A DNA stretch of 64,000 bases, taken from the NCBI RefSeq assembly GCF_963676475.1, contig NZ_OY781106.1:1860001-1924000 (forward strand), in the 5' to 3' direction. The notes beneath the pieces are model-generated. The model was not told where the DNA came from. It saw nothing but the letters and a program-made list of their open reading frames with translations, and did not search any database. Position numbers and translations under genes: made by a program. Origin of the DNA: an uncultured Celeribacter sp. (GTDB lineage Bacteria; Pseudomonadota; Alphaproteobacteria; Rhodobacterales; Rhodobacteraceae). Below, piece after piece: positions 42,061 through 52,082 of the stretch (position 1 is the stretch's first letter; each line of letters starts with the position of its first letter).

Positions 42061-42807
42061 ATGATACAGACAGCACAGACCTGGATCATCCTCGGCGCAA
42101 CTTCTTCGATGGCGCGTGCCATGGCGCGGCGGCTGGCGAAAGAGGGCGCCACGCTGATCCTTTGCGGGCGTGACATGGAAGACCTCGCGGCCTCCGCCGA
42201 AGATTGCAAAGCGCGCGGCGCAAGCGAGGCTTTGGCGATGCGCTTCGATGCGCGTGACAACGCCACCTTCGGTCCCATCGTCGAGCGTGCGATCCTGAAC
42301 GAGGGCGCGATCAACTGCGCCGTCTTCGTCGGCTCCATGCCGGAGCAATCCGCGATTGACGCCGAGCCCTCTCTGATCGGCGGCGTGGTGCAGGACAGCC
42401 ATATCGGCCCGGCGACTTTCCTGTCGATGTTGGCCCCGCACATGGAAGCGCGTGGTCAGGGCACGGTTGTGGGCGTCGGTTCCGTGGCCGGGGATCGTGG
42501 CCGGATCGGCAACTATGTCTACGGCTCGGCCAAGGCGGGGTTTGCGACATATCTCTCAGGCCTGCGCAATCGTCTGACGCGCGCGGGCGGCCATGTGGTG
42601 ACCGTGAAACCCGGCTTTGTCGATACAGCGATGACCTGGGGCATCGAAGGGATGTTCCTCGTCGCCTCGCCCGATGCGGTGGCGAAAGACATCCTAAAGG
42701 CGGTCGAGAAGAAAAAGAACGTGATCTACACGCCGTTTTTCTGGCGTTACATCATGTTGATTATCCGGCATATCCCGGAGTTCATCTTCAAGAAAATGTC
42801 GATCTGA
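42061..42807 (+). CDS. DprE2-like SDR (decaprenylphosphoryl-2-keto-ribose reductase type)
   Basis: DprE2 reduces the keto-intermediate made by DprE1, giving polyprenylphosphoryl-arabinose. The 248-residue SDR starts with WIILGATSSMARAMARRLA, the unusual TSSM/A variant of the nucleotide loop seen in DprE2. GVGSVAGDRGRIGNYVYGSAKAGF follows, with catalytic Tyr and Lys (YGSAK), then VKPGFVDTAMTWG. A C-terminal hydrophobic and basic tail (FFWRYIMLIIRHIPEFIFKK) probably contacts the membrane and the lipid-linked sugar. It lies one base after the DprE1-like gene. Confidence 0.87.
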   Translation: MIQTAQTWIILGATSSMARAMARRLAKEGATLILCGRDMEDLAASAEDCKARGASEALAMRFDARDNATFGPIVERAILNEGAINCAVFVGSMPEQSAIDAEPSLIGGVVQDSHIGPATFLSMLAPHMEARGQGTVVGVGSVAGDRGRIGNYVYGSAKAGFATYLSGLRNRLTRAGGHVVTVKPGFVDTAMTWGIEGMFLVASPDAVAKDILKAVEKKKNVIYTPFFWRYIMLIIRHIPEFIFKKMSI

Positions 42808-42822
42808 ACGCGTGTTGAGATC

Positions 42823-42856
42823 AGGGGCCCCACAGGAGCCCCTTTGGGCCCCTTTT
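42823..42856. terminator. Bidirectional terminator
   Basis: AGGGGCCC/GGGCCCCT forms an 8-bp stem with a 15-base loop, then TTTTC, between the convergent DprE2-like and transglycosylase genes. The stop of the latter lies within its right edge. Confidence 0.65.
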
Positions 42857-43746
42857 CAATTGGATGCCTGCACCGCGTTGGTGGCAAAGACGCAGCCGTC
42901 TGAATAAAGCTCCGGCTGGGTCACGCAGAGGCGCTTTGTCACCTGCCAAGCGGCCAACACCTTGGGCACATAGGCACGTGTCTCGGCATAGGGCGGCGGG
43001 CCGCCGGCGGATTTCACCGCGTTTTCCCCCGCATTATACCCCGCAAGCGCCAGCGCCACATCGCCGTTGAACTCTTTCAACAGCCAATCGAGATAGGCGA
43101 TGCCACCCTTGATGTTCTGATCGGGGTCCGTGGCGTCGACGCCAAAACGTTCTGCCGTCGCCGGGATGAGCTGCATGAGGCCCTCTGCCCCTGCTCCGCT
43201 GAGCGCAGCTTCATCGCCCGAGGATTCGACAGAGATCACCGCAAGTGCCAGAGCCGGGCTGACCTGCGTGCCTATGGAATTGAGCAACAACGCGGGTCCG
43301 TAGCGGTTCGCAAGATCCGTGACTTGCTGCAAGGACGGATATGGGATGGCCTTGTCGCGATCGAGATCGAGGGCCGCCAGAGCCATGCCGAACCGCGCGG
43401 GCTCTGCCCCGGCGAGGTCATGCGGCACGGCGTCCCAATACCAGTCGAGCAGGTCCACGGTCTCAGGGTCGGTCAGAGCAAGCGGCGCAGGCGGTGCTTT
43501 GACGGCCTTGGGACCGGGGCGTATCTGAACCGTGATCAGATTGCCCGCCCCTTTGGTCTGTGCCCCTATGCGTTTCGGGCGCACCTCCGGCCAGGGCGGC
43601 GGCGTCTGTTCAGCCTCTTGTACAAGGTCTGGCGGGGTGTCCTGTGCTGCGACGGGCACCACAGAGGCACCGGCCATAAGACAGGACCAAAACCACATCC
43701 GGCACATGTTCCAAGACCTTTGCCGGGGCCAAAACCTGTGACTCAT
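42856..43746 (-). CDS. Lytic transglycosylase (SLT domain) protein
   Basis: This predicted periplasmic muramidase cleaves peptidoglycan, and proteins of this type often open the wall for envelope-spanning machines. The 296-residue protein has a signal sequence (up to about VPVAAQ; an internal Met14 could be the true start), a Pro-rich linker, and a C-terminal Slt70-type domain (about 155-270). Catalytic Glu is in LAVISVESSGDEAALSGAGAEGLMQL, with GIAYLDWLLKEF and ALAGYNAGENAV following. It is divergent from the Flp pilus locus and may help assemble it (inference). Confidence 0.9.
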   Translation of the reverse strand: MSHRFWPRQRSWNMCRMWFWSCLMAGASVVPVAAQDTPPDLVQEAEQTPPPWPEVRPKRIGAQTKGAGNLITVQIRPGPKAVKAPPAPLALTDPETVDLLDWYWDAVPHDLAGAEPARFGMALAALDLDRDKAIPYPSLQQVTDLANRYGPALLLNSIGTQVSPALALAVISVESSGDEAALSGAGAEGLMQLIPATAERFGVDATDPDQNIKGGIAYLDWLLKEFNGDVALALAGYNAGENAVKSAGGPPPYAETRAYVPKVLAAWQVTKRLCVTQPELYSDGCVFATNAVQASN

Positions 43747-44130
43747 TGTAAACTGCTCTCATCATGGGCCTGTTGACCCTTTTGGTTATATTGCGGCCAG
43801 TTTCGCAAAAATCTCCCTGTTTTGCGAGAAATTTGAAGAGATTTGGAATAAATAGATTTTGAACATTAACCCCCTTTTTACCCAACAAGCATTTTTCATA
43901 AAAATAGTTAAAATTTTTTATCATTTAAAATCATTAACTTAACATAAATCTCCCGTCTTTTTGGCGCGTCTCCAAAAACGTACCAATGCTGCCCAACTCT
44001 CGCCCCAGTTCGGGGGGCATATACGCTCATCGAAAGCGAGACAGAGCGACGCAAGGCAAGGGAAACGCCAACGCTCCGAAACGCTAAGACGTGGAAAATG
44101 AGCTGAAATATATCCTCGGAGGGTAAACTT
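43747..44130. promoter_or_regulatory. 384-bp leader region of the Flp pilus locus
   Basis: No gene is seen. The section 43790-43960 is very AT-rich against a GC-rich genome and contains CATTAACCCCC and ATTAACTTAACAT, which include TTAA-type elements similar to CtrA half-sites. The first pilin has GGAGGG 11 bp before its ATG. It probably holds the main pilin promoter. Confidence 0.45.
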
Positions 44131-44319
44131 ATGAAATTCTTCAAACTCGCAAATCGCTTCAAACGTGACGAAGACGGCGCCGTGACCGTTGACTGGGTTG
44201 TGCTCACCTCTGCCGTTGTGGGCCTCGCCATCGCCGTTCTGGCCACCCTGCAAAAAGGGACACTCGCGCTCGGCGACACGATCTCGCAAGACCTCAAATC
44301 CCGCACCGTGATCAACTAC
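44127..44319 (+). repeat. Tandem duplication, pilin unit 1
   Basis: This 193-bp unit matches 44371-44563 with six base differences (about 97% identity). Identity starts 4 bases before the ATG and stops at the codon for Tyr63. Confidence 0.9.
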
Positions 44320-44343
44320 ACACCCGCAACTAGCGAAAGCTGA
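44131..44343 (+). CDS. flp: Flp/type IVb pilin, copy 1
   Basis: This is the major subunit of tight-adherence pili. The 70-residue precursor has a short basic leader ending at Gly16 (KRDEDG), followed by AVTVDWVVLTSAVVGLAIAVL, the hydrophobic assembly helix. The usual G/xxxxEY cleavage motif is present as G/AVTVDW, with Asp at +5 and Trp at +6. Prepilin peptidase at 54721 would cleave after Gly16. The C-terminal tail is TPATSES. A near-identical paralogue follows 31 bp after the stop. Confidence 0.93.
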   Translation: MKFFKLANRFKRDEDGAVTVDWVVLTSAVVGLAIAVLATLQKGTLALGDTISQDLKSRTVINYTPATSES

Positions 44344-44370
44344 TCCGCCTGAATTCTAAATACGGAGTAG

Positions 44371-44563
44371 ACTTATGAAATTCTTCAAACTCGCAAATCG
44401 CTTCAAACGTGACGAAGACGGCGCCGTGACCGTTGACTGGGTCGTGCTGACCTCTGCCGTTGTGGGCCTCGCCATCGCCGTTCTGGCCACCTTGCAAAAA
44501 GGGACGCTCGCGCTCGGTAACACGATCTCGCAAGACCTCAAATCCCGCACCGTGATCAACTAC
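44371..44563 (+). repeat. Tandem duplication, pilin unit 2
   Basis: Partner of 44127-44319. The flanking untranslated and C-terminal sequences are not similar, so the duplication or later conversion is confined to the pilin core. Confidence 0.9.
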
Positions 44564-44578
44564 GAGGTCGAATCCTGA
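44375..44578 (+). CDS. flp: Flp/type IVb pilin, copy 2
   Basis: This 67-residue paralogue is identical to copy 1 over the first 63 residues except D49N, with a different tail (EVES instead of TPATSES). The leader, cleavage site and helix are the same, so both can enter one pilus. Differences in charge at position 49 and in the tail would alter the exposed part of the fibre. A ribosome binding site GGAG lies 14 bp before the ATG. A terminator follows. Confidence 0.93.
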   Translation: MKFFKLANRFKRDEDGAVTVDWVVLTSAVVGLAIAVLATLQKGTLALGNTISQDLKSRTVINYEVES

Positions 44579-44607
44579 TCAGACCTTTCCGGTCAAGTCG
44601 TAATATG

Positions 44608-44640
44608 AAACCGCGCTTCGCACAGAGGCGCGGTTTTGCT
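44608..44640 (+). terminator. Terminator after the pilin pair
   Basis: ACCGCGC/GCGCGGT stem with an 11-base loop, then TTTTGCTTTT. Partial termination here would keep pilin mRNA in excess over the assembly genes. The remaining 240 bp up to cpaB show no other signal that I can support. Confidence 0.85.
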
Positions 44641-44883
44641 TTTGGGCGACATTGTCCACCGTCACTTGCGATGGCACAACCCTTGAAACGCCAGAGTATG
44701 ACACGGCCAGAAAGCCCCGCGCCCGTCAACAGCCTGGCGAAATCGGACTCTTTGTCCTGAAACATGCAAAAATTCACGGTCAAGCCGCAGCATGACCACG
44801 GAATTGCCGCATTTCAGCGACAGGGTAAACGCGTATCGCATGAGGGGTGTCGTCAAGACCCTCACAAGCAAAGGAACGAGAGT

Positions 44884-45726
44884 ATGCGTATTATTTTTGG
44901 ATTGGTCCTTATTGTCGGGGTCGCATTGGCCGGGTTTGCCGTGCACATGACACGCGGCTATCTGTCGACATATCAGGCGGAACTGGACCGTGAAAAAGCC
45001 ATGCGCTCTTCTTCGGTTCAAACCGAAGAGATTTTCGTGCTGACCCAACGCGTGACCTATGGCGAACAAATTCTACCGGACATGGTGAAAAAGGTGAGAT
45101 GGCCCGTTGAAGCCATTCCCGAAGCGCCGTTCCAAACCGAGGAACAGCTTTTCCCCGAAGGCCCCGAAGTGCCGCGCTCTGCCCTGCGCACCATCGAGCC
45201 GATGGAGCCTCTCATGCTGTCGAAAGTAACCGGAGCCGGCGAGGTTGCAGGCGTGGCCTCCCGATTGTCGAAAGGGATGCGCGCCTTTGCCGTTCGCGTC
45301 GATGTGACCACCGGCGTCTCCGGCCTTTTGCGTCCCGGCGATCGGGTGGACATTTATTGGACCGGACGCCTGCCGGGGGGACAGACCGAAACGACGAAAT
45401 TGATTCAGAGCTCCATGCCTCTGGTGGCTGTCGATCAATCCGCCGATGAGGAGCGCCAGTCTTCCGTGATCGCGCGCACGGTGACCGTCGAAGCCACTCC
45501 GATAGAAGTCGCCGCTCTGGCCACCGCGCAAAGTTCCGGTCGGCTGTCTTTGGCGCTGGTCGGGCACAATGACGACACGGTGTCCGCCAGCGTAGAGATC
45601 GATAAGAAAACGCTTTTGGGCATCGAAGAAGAACAATTCGTCGAGGCGCCCCGCGAAGAGGTCTGTAGCGTTCGGACACGCAAGGGCGGCGAGATCATCG
45701 TGACGCAGATCCCCTGCACGAACTGA
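44884..45726 (+). CDS. cpaB: Flp pilus assembly protein CpaB (RcpC)
   Basis: CpaB is an inner-membrane/periplasmic component that works with the CpaC secretin and may bind peptidoglycan. The 280-residue protein has an N-terminal span (3-21), a SAF domain with EEIFVLTQRVTYGEQILPDMVKKVRWP, then SRLSKGMRAFAVRVDVTTGVSGLLRPGDRVDIYWT, the CpaB/RcpC core. The ATG at 44884 follows AAGGAACGAG. A terminator lies after the gene, so cpaB may be separable from cpaC. Confidence 0.93.
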   Translation: MRIIFGLVLIVGVALAGFAVHMTRGYLSTYQAELDREKAMRSSSVQTEEIFVLTQRVTYGEQILPDMVKKVRWPVEAIPEAPFQTEEQLFPEGPEVPRSALRTIEPMEPLMLSKVTGAGEVAGVASRLSKGMRAFAVRVDVTTGVSGLLRPGDRVDIYWTGRLPGGQTETTKLIQSSMPLVAVDQSADEERQSSVIARTVTVEATPIEVAALATAQSSGRLSLALVGHNDDTVSASVEIDKKTLLGIEEEQFVEAPREEVCSVRTRKGGEIIVTQIPCTN

Positions 45727-45758
45727 GAGATCTCCGCGACAATGCATCATATCAGGGA

Positions 45759-45786
45759 GCGATGACCGTCCGGTCGTCGCTTTTTG
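45759..45786 (+). terminator. Terminator after cpaB
   Basis: GCGATGACCG/CGGTCGTCGC has a 10-bp stem with one mismatch and a 2-base loop, then TTTTTGTG. The rest of the 320-bp gap to cpaC (to 46046) holds an AT-rich stretch near 45955-45985 that could carry a promoter. Confidence 0.75.
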
Positions 45787-46046
45787 TGTCGGTCTCTGTG
45801 TCATTGCGTGTCTTTTGACCCGTTTTTCGTTTGATCAATACCGGATAGGACGCGAAACCACCCGCCGCGTTCAGCCATCTTCACCTGCCTCATCGCGCAG
45901 CTTCAACAGATTCTTGTGACTTACCCACATCACCAAAATCGGCCAAGAGATTGATTCTTGCAAAAAAAGCAAAATTAACGCATGGTCTGATCAAGTGGAC
46001 CAAAAGAGTCCGTTCTTGAGGCGTGGTCGATCAGAGGCAGGATCAC

Positions 46047-47450
46047 ATGAAAATGTTGAATATGTTCAAGGCAGCCCTCATCGGGTTTGCCATTTTCAGT
46101 GCAGCCCCTCAAGGGGCGCTCGCAGAAAAGCTTCGTGTCATGTCCGGTTCACCGTCGGGTGTTCTCAATGTCCCGATGAATCGCGCCGTCGTCGTCGAAA
46201 GTGATGAACCCTTTGCGGAGATTTCGGTCGCCAATGCGGAAATCGCGGATATTTCCACACTCTCTGATCGTTCGATCTACGTGTTGGGGCGCACCCCGGG
46301 TCTGACGACCATGACGTTGCTGGCCCCGGACGGCTCCCTGATCACCAACGTTCAGGTTCAGGTCACGCCGGACATCACCGAATTCAAGGAACGCCTGCGC
46401 CAGATCATGCCCAACGAGCAGATCGAAGTGCGCACGGCCAATGACGGCATCGTTCTGTCCGGGGTGATTTCGTCTGTGACCATGATGGAACGCGCCGTCC
46501 AACTGGCCGAACGCTATGCCCCCGGTCGTGTGTCCAACCTGTTGAACATCGGTGGCACGCAGCAGGTGATGCTGAAAGTGCGCTTTGCAGAGATGACCCG
46601 ATCCGTGGCCAAGAACCTTTCGGCCTCGGTCGCAGGCGAAACGAACACCTCCCGGCCGACCCTCGGTCGCACCGGGACCTTCATGGACAGCACCGACCCG
46701 CTCAAAGTTCCGATTCCGACACGCAGCGGCACCTTGGGCCAGATCAAATTCGGTGCGGGCTTCAACGGCACCGAACTCGCCGTCATGCTGGAAGCCATGG
46801 AAGAAAAGGGCCTTGTGCGCACTCTTGCCGAGCCCAACCTGACGGCGCTGTCCGGTCAACAGGCGAAATTCCTCGCCGGTGGCGAATATCCGATCCCGGT
46901 GTCCGATCAGGATGGCATCTACATCGACTACAAACCTTTTGGTGTCGAACTAGAATTCATCCCCCGCGTGGTCAATGGCGATCAGGTCAACCTCGAAATG
47001 CGTGCGGCCGTGTCCGGTATCGACTCGACCGTGAACTATTCGATCAACGGCTTCACCCTGAACTCGTTCAAACGTCGCGAGACCTCGACCACCGTCGAGC
47101 TGCGTGACGGTCAAAGCTTTGCCATCGCCGGCCTTTTGCAAGACGATTTCGAAGACCTCATCGGTCAGGTGCCGTGGCTGGGCGACATTCCGGTCTTGGG
47201 CGCCTTGTTCCGCTCGACGAATTACTCGCGCCGCCAGTCCGAGCTGGTGATCATCGTCACCCCGCATCTGGTGACCCCGACCAACGGTCTCGCCCTGTCC
47301 TTGCCGACCGATCGGGTCAAAATCCCCACCGAAAGCGAGCTGTTCCTGTTCGGCAAAACCTACGGCGGCACCTCTGCCCCGAAAACCGGAGGAGCGGCCG
47401 AAGTTGCGAAACAGGACTTCTCCGGGTCCTATGGCTATGTGATGGAGTAA
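46047..47450 (+). CDS. cpaC: Flp pilus secretin CpaC (RcpA)
   Basis: CpaC is the outer-membrane secretin through which the Flp pilus leaves the cell. The 467-residue protein has a signal peptide (to about GALAE), an N-terminal pilus/BON-like region with MNRAVVVESDEPFAEISVANAEIADI, and the secretin domain from about 230, including VRTLAEPNLTALSGQQAKFLAGGE and the classical VPWLGDIPVLGALFRS. The ATG at 46047 lies behind GAGGCAGG. The next gene follows by 4 bp. Confidence 0.95.
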   Translation: MKMLNMFKAALIGFAIFSAAPQGALAEKLRVMSGSPSGVLNVPMNRAVVVESDEPFAEISVANAEIADISTLSDRSIYVLGRTPGLTTMTLLAPDGSLITNVQVQVTPDITEFKERLRQIMPNEQIEVRTANDGIVLSGVISSVTMMERAVQLAERYAPGRVSNLLNIGGTQQVMLKVRFAEMTRSVAKNLSASVAGETNTSRPTLGRTGTFMDSTDPLKVPIPTRSGTLGQIKFGAGFNGTELAVMLEAMEEKGLVRTLAEPNLTALSGQQAKFLAGGEYPIPVSDQDGIYIDYKPFGVELEFIPRVVNGDQVNLEMRAAVSGIDSTVNYSINGFTLNSFKRRETSTTVELRDGQSFAIAGLLQDDFEDLIGQVPWLGDIPVLGALFRSTNYSRRQSELVIIVTPHLVTPTNGLALSLPTDRVKIPTESELFLFGKTYGGTSAPKTGGAAEVAKQDFSGSYGYVME

Positions 47451-47454
47451 GGAC

Positions 47455-48117
47455 ATGCGTGTCTCTTTGAAACTGACCCTCGCGGCCTCGGCCCTTCTCG
47501 CACTTGGCGCTTGCTCCGACCAACCTGCGGGTTCCGCCTGGTTCCAAGAGGCCGGTGGCTATCTCGACAACGGCACCTTCGGCAATGCGACCATGAACAA
47601 CACGCTCGTGCATACCGGCCAGTTGAACTACGTGATCGACCTGAACGAACGTTTTGCCGAACAAGTTCCGGCCACCGTGAATTTCGAATTCAACTCGGCC
47701 GTGCTCGATGGCGTGGCCCGCGATGCGATCCGCAAACAGGCGCATTTCATGGCGCAATTCCCAGAGGTCCGGTTCCGCGTCTACGGTCACACCGATTTGG
47801 TCGGCTCGAACGCCTATAACAAATCGCTCGGCCTGCGCCGCGCGCGCGCCGTCGTTTCCGAACTGGCCCGCAACGGCATTTCGCGCTCGCGTCTCGAAGC
47901 CATGGTGTCTTACGGCGAAACCCAGCCGCTCATCGTGACCCAGACCCCGGAACGCAAGAACCGCCGCACGGTCACCGAAGTTTCCGGCTTTGTCGAAAAC
48001 TCGCAGCTCGTGATGGACAGCCGTTACGCCGAGATCATTCACCGCGAATATATCGAAAGCGCCACGGCTCCGTCCGCTTTGGTCAACTTTGGCGAGCGTC
48101 AACTCAGCCCAGGGTAG
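47455..48117 (+). CDS. OmpA-family lipoprotein of the Flp locus
   Basis: This is a predicted outer-membrane lipoprotein of 220 residues. The N-terminus LLALGACSD gives a lipobox with Cys20. An OmpA peptidoglycan-binding domain covers about 70-180: VNFEFNSAVLDGVARDAIRKQA, VYGHTDLVGSNAYNKSLGLRRARAV and ERKNRRTVTEV. In Rhodobacteraceae tad loci such a gene takes the place where other bacteria have cpaD, so it may anchor or pilot the secretin (inference). It is 4 bp after cpaC. No cpaD is seen. Confidence 0.9.
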   Translation: MRVSLKLTLAASALLALGACSDQPAGSAWFQEAGGYLDNGTFGNATMNNTLVHTGQLNYVIDLNERFAEQVPATVNFEFNSAVLDGVARDAIRKQAHFMAQFPEVRFRVYGHTDLVGSNAYNKSLGLRRARAVVSELARNGISRSRLEAMVSYGETQPLIVTQTPERKNRRTVTEVSGFVENSQLVMDSRYAEIIHREYIESATAPSALVNFGERQLSPG

Positions 48118-48321
48118 TAATATCGTCCCGAAATAGCGAATTATTACGCGATTTCGGCCCTATTGTTGCCCCAGTTGCCCGGCACCTTATCCCCAATGGG
48201 AGCAGTATGTCCGACGTCCGAGTCGGCCAAACGCGCCAGGGGGAATAAGGGCCGGGTCTTTCCTTTCAAAGACTTAGCATCTTCATGAGCCTGGCGTTCG
48301 AGTAAAAGGACGCTTTGAGCA

Positions 48322-49575
48322 ATGACGAGTGAAGCTCTATTGCAAAACGACCCGGCCCCGCTGGTTGCCTGTACGATCAGCCGGGACGTGCAGAATTTCG
48401 ATCTTTTGATCGAGGATATGGAGACCGAACTGGGCGAAGCCTGGGGCGATCTTTCCTTTGAGGATGCACGGCAGTTTTTCCGTCAACCGGAAAGCGGCGG
48501 GTTGAAATTCGTGGCCATCGCCCTCGATAAGGAAGACGAAAGCCTTCTGGCGATGATTGCCGATCTGATCAAGTCGGCAAAGGTTCAGGGCATCAAGGTG
48601 ATCCTGATCGCGGATGAAGTTTCGCCGATGGCGCTGCACCAGTTGCTGCAACTGGGGGCCGAGGATTTCATCCCCTACCCGCTCCCGGAACAGGCACTGC
48701 ACGATGCGATCGAACGGCTGAACGCGCCGCGCAAAGTGCCGGCGGTCGATTTCATTGGTGCCCCCAGCCGATCTCCAACGTCACACGTTGGCGCCAACGG
48801 CACCATTCTGCCCGTGCAATCCATTGCTGGCGGCTCCGGGGCCAGTACAATCGCCGTGAACCTCGCCTGGGAATTGGCCAATATCGAAAAGAAAGGGCCG
48901 CAACCGCGTGTCCTTCTGATTGATTTCAACCTGCAATTCGGCTCGGTTTCGACCTATCTCGACCTGCCGAGACGCGAGGCGGTCTATGAGCTCTTGTCCG
49001 CCACCGAAATCATGGATGACGACGCCTTCAAAGGCGCCTTGATGAATTTCAACGACAAACTTTCGGTGCTGACCTCTCCCACGGAAATCCTGCCGCTCGA
49101 TTTCATCGAACCGGTGGATGTGGAACGCCTGCTCGACAAGGCGCGCGCACATTTCGATTATGTGATCGTCGACATGCCCTCGACACTCGTGTCCTGGACG
49201 GAAACCGTTCTGACGGCTTCGGAATTCTATTTCGTCCCCATCGAACTGGATTTGCGGTCGGCGCAAAACATCCTGCGTTTGCGCAACGCCCTGCGTGCCG
49301 AAGAGCTGCCCTTCGACAAGGTGCGGTTCCTGTTGAACCATGCGCCCAAGGGCATGGATTTGTCGGCCAAGGCCCGGATCAAGCGCATGGCGGAGAATCT
49401 GGAAATTACCATCGACGTGCAACTGCCGGATGGTGCGCGTGCAGTGCGCGAGGCCTGTGATCAGGGGGTGCCTCTGGGGCTCGAAGCCGCGAAGAACCCG
49501 CTGCGCAAGGAAATTCAGAAATTGGCCGCGTCGCTGCATGCGCGGCAGTCCGAGCAACTTGAGGCCGCACAATAA
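48322..49575 (+). CDS. cpaE: Flp pilus localisation ATPase CpaE (TadZ)
   Basis: CpaE/TadZ is a ParA/MinD-like protein that places the pilus machine, often at the pole. The 417 residues have an N-terminal receiver-like domain (about 15-130, without an obvious phospho-Asp motif) and an ATPase-like domain. The Walker A is degenerate: SIAGGSGASTIAVNLAW lacks the usual GKT Lys/Thr, as is common for this family. VLLIDFNLQFGSVSTYLDL and VIVDMPST follow. The 204-bp gap upstream contains an imperfect CCGAAAT/ATTTCGG hairpin near 48128-48157. Confidence 0.92.
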   Translation: MTSEALLQNDPAPLVACTISRDVQNFDLLIEDMETELGEAWGDLSFEDARQFFRQPESGGLKFVAIALDKEDESLLAMIADLIKSAKVQGIKVILIADEVSPMALHQLLQLGAEDFIPYPLPEQALHDAIERLNAPRKVPAVDFIGAPSRSPTSHVGANGTILPVQSIAGGSGASTIAVNLAWELANIEKKGPQPRVLLIDFNLQFGSVSTYLDLPRREAVYELLSATEIMDDDAFKGALMNFNDKLSVLTSPTEILPLDFIEPVDVERLLDKARAHFDYVIVDMPSTLVSWTETVLTASEFYFVPIELDLRSAQNILRLRNALRAEELPFDKVRFLLNHAPKGMDLSAKARIKRMAENLEITIDVQLPDGARAVREACDQGVPLGLEAAKNPLRKEIQKLAASLHARQSEQLEAAQ

Positions 49576-49615
49576 GGTCGCGCTTCGGCACGCGCCCCAA
49601 TGAGGTAGAACAGAA

Positions 49616-51073
<1,458 letters not shown>

Positions 51074-51091
51074 TATGAGGACCGTTTCATC

Positions 51092-52063
51092 ATGATGATT
51101 GCCATGGAACCGATCATTTACATCGTGATTTTCATCGCGGTGTTGCTTTTGGTCGAAGGCCTTTACCTAACGGTTTTCGGCAAGTCGATTTCGCTGAATT
51201 CACGCGTCAACCGGCGCTATGAGCTTTTGGAAAAAGGGGCTGGCAACCGCGAAGAAGTGCTCAACCAACTCCGCAAGGAGATGAGCCAGCACCTCAAATC
51301 GCGCAAGATCCCGCTCTATTCGGTGCTGGCCGAAAAGGCGCAAAAGGCCAATATCGCCTTCTCGCCGGTGCAGCTTTTGCTGGTGATGGCGCTTTTGGGC
51401 ATGGTCGCCTTTGTCGGGCTTTCGATCGGCACGGCCGCGTCGATGCCGATCCGGGTGATCGTCTCCATCGCCATGGGCGTCGGTGCCGTCTATGTCTGGA
51501 TCAAATCCAAGGCCAAGAAACGTCTTGCCCTGATCGAAGAGCAACTGCCGGATGCAGTGGAACTCATGGTCCGCAGTCTGCGGGTCGGTCACCCGTTTTC
51601 CAACGCGCTCAATATCGTCGCCAAGGAGGTTCCCGATCCTCTGGGCACCGAAATGGGCGTCATTTCGGATGAATCCGCCTATGGCCGGGATGTCGGCGAG
51701 GCTCTCAAAGACATGGCCGAGCGGCTCGATATGCAGGATTTGCGCTTTCTCGCGGTGGCCGTGTCGATCCAACAGCAATCGGGCGGCAACCTCGCCGAGG
51801 TGCTGGACGGCCTGGCCAAGGTCATCCGGTCGCGGTTCAAACTGTTCCGACGGGTGAAAGCGATCACCGCTGAGGCCCAATGGTCCGGCAACTTCCTGTC
51901 CGGTTTCCCGCTTTTGGTGTTGTTGATGATCTCCCTGCTGAAGCCCGACTATTACGACTCGGTCAAGGAAACCCCTGCGTTCATTCCCGCCTGTCTGGTG
52001 GTGGGCGGATTTCTCGTCGCGAATATCTTCGTGATCCGCAACCTCGTGAACATCAAAGTCTGA
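51092..52063 (+). CDS. tadB: Flp pilus inner-membrane platform protein TadB
   Basis: TadB pairs with TadC as the inner-membrane platform on which CpaF acts. The 323-residue protein has an N-terminal span (about 8-27), two central spans (about 93-135), the T2SSF domain with EQLPDAVELMVRSLRVGHPFSNALNIVAKEVPDP, and two C-terminal spans. QSGGNLAEVLDGLAKVIRSR is typical. The start is ATGATG, so the first or second Met may be used. Confidence 0.95.
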   Translation: MMIAMEPIIYIVIFIAVLLLVEGLYLTVFGKSISLNSRVNRRYELLEKGAGNREEVLNQLRKEMSQHLKSRKIPLYSVLAEKAQKANIAFSPVQLLLVMALLGMVAFVGLSIGTAASMPIRVIVSIAMGVGAVYVWIKSKAKKRLALIEEQLPDAVELMVRSLRVGHPFSNALNIVAKEVPDPLGTEMGVISDESAYGRDVGEALKDMAERLDMQDLRFLAVAVSIQQQSGGNLAEVLDGLAKVIRSRFKLFRRVKAITAEAQWSGNFLSGFPLLVLLMISLLKPDYYDSVKETPAFIPACLVVGGFLVANIFVIRNLVNIKV

Positions 52064-52082
52064 AACGGAAAGGACAACAATC

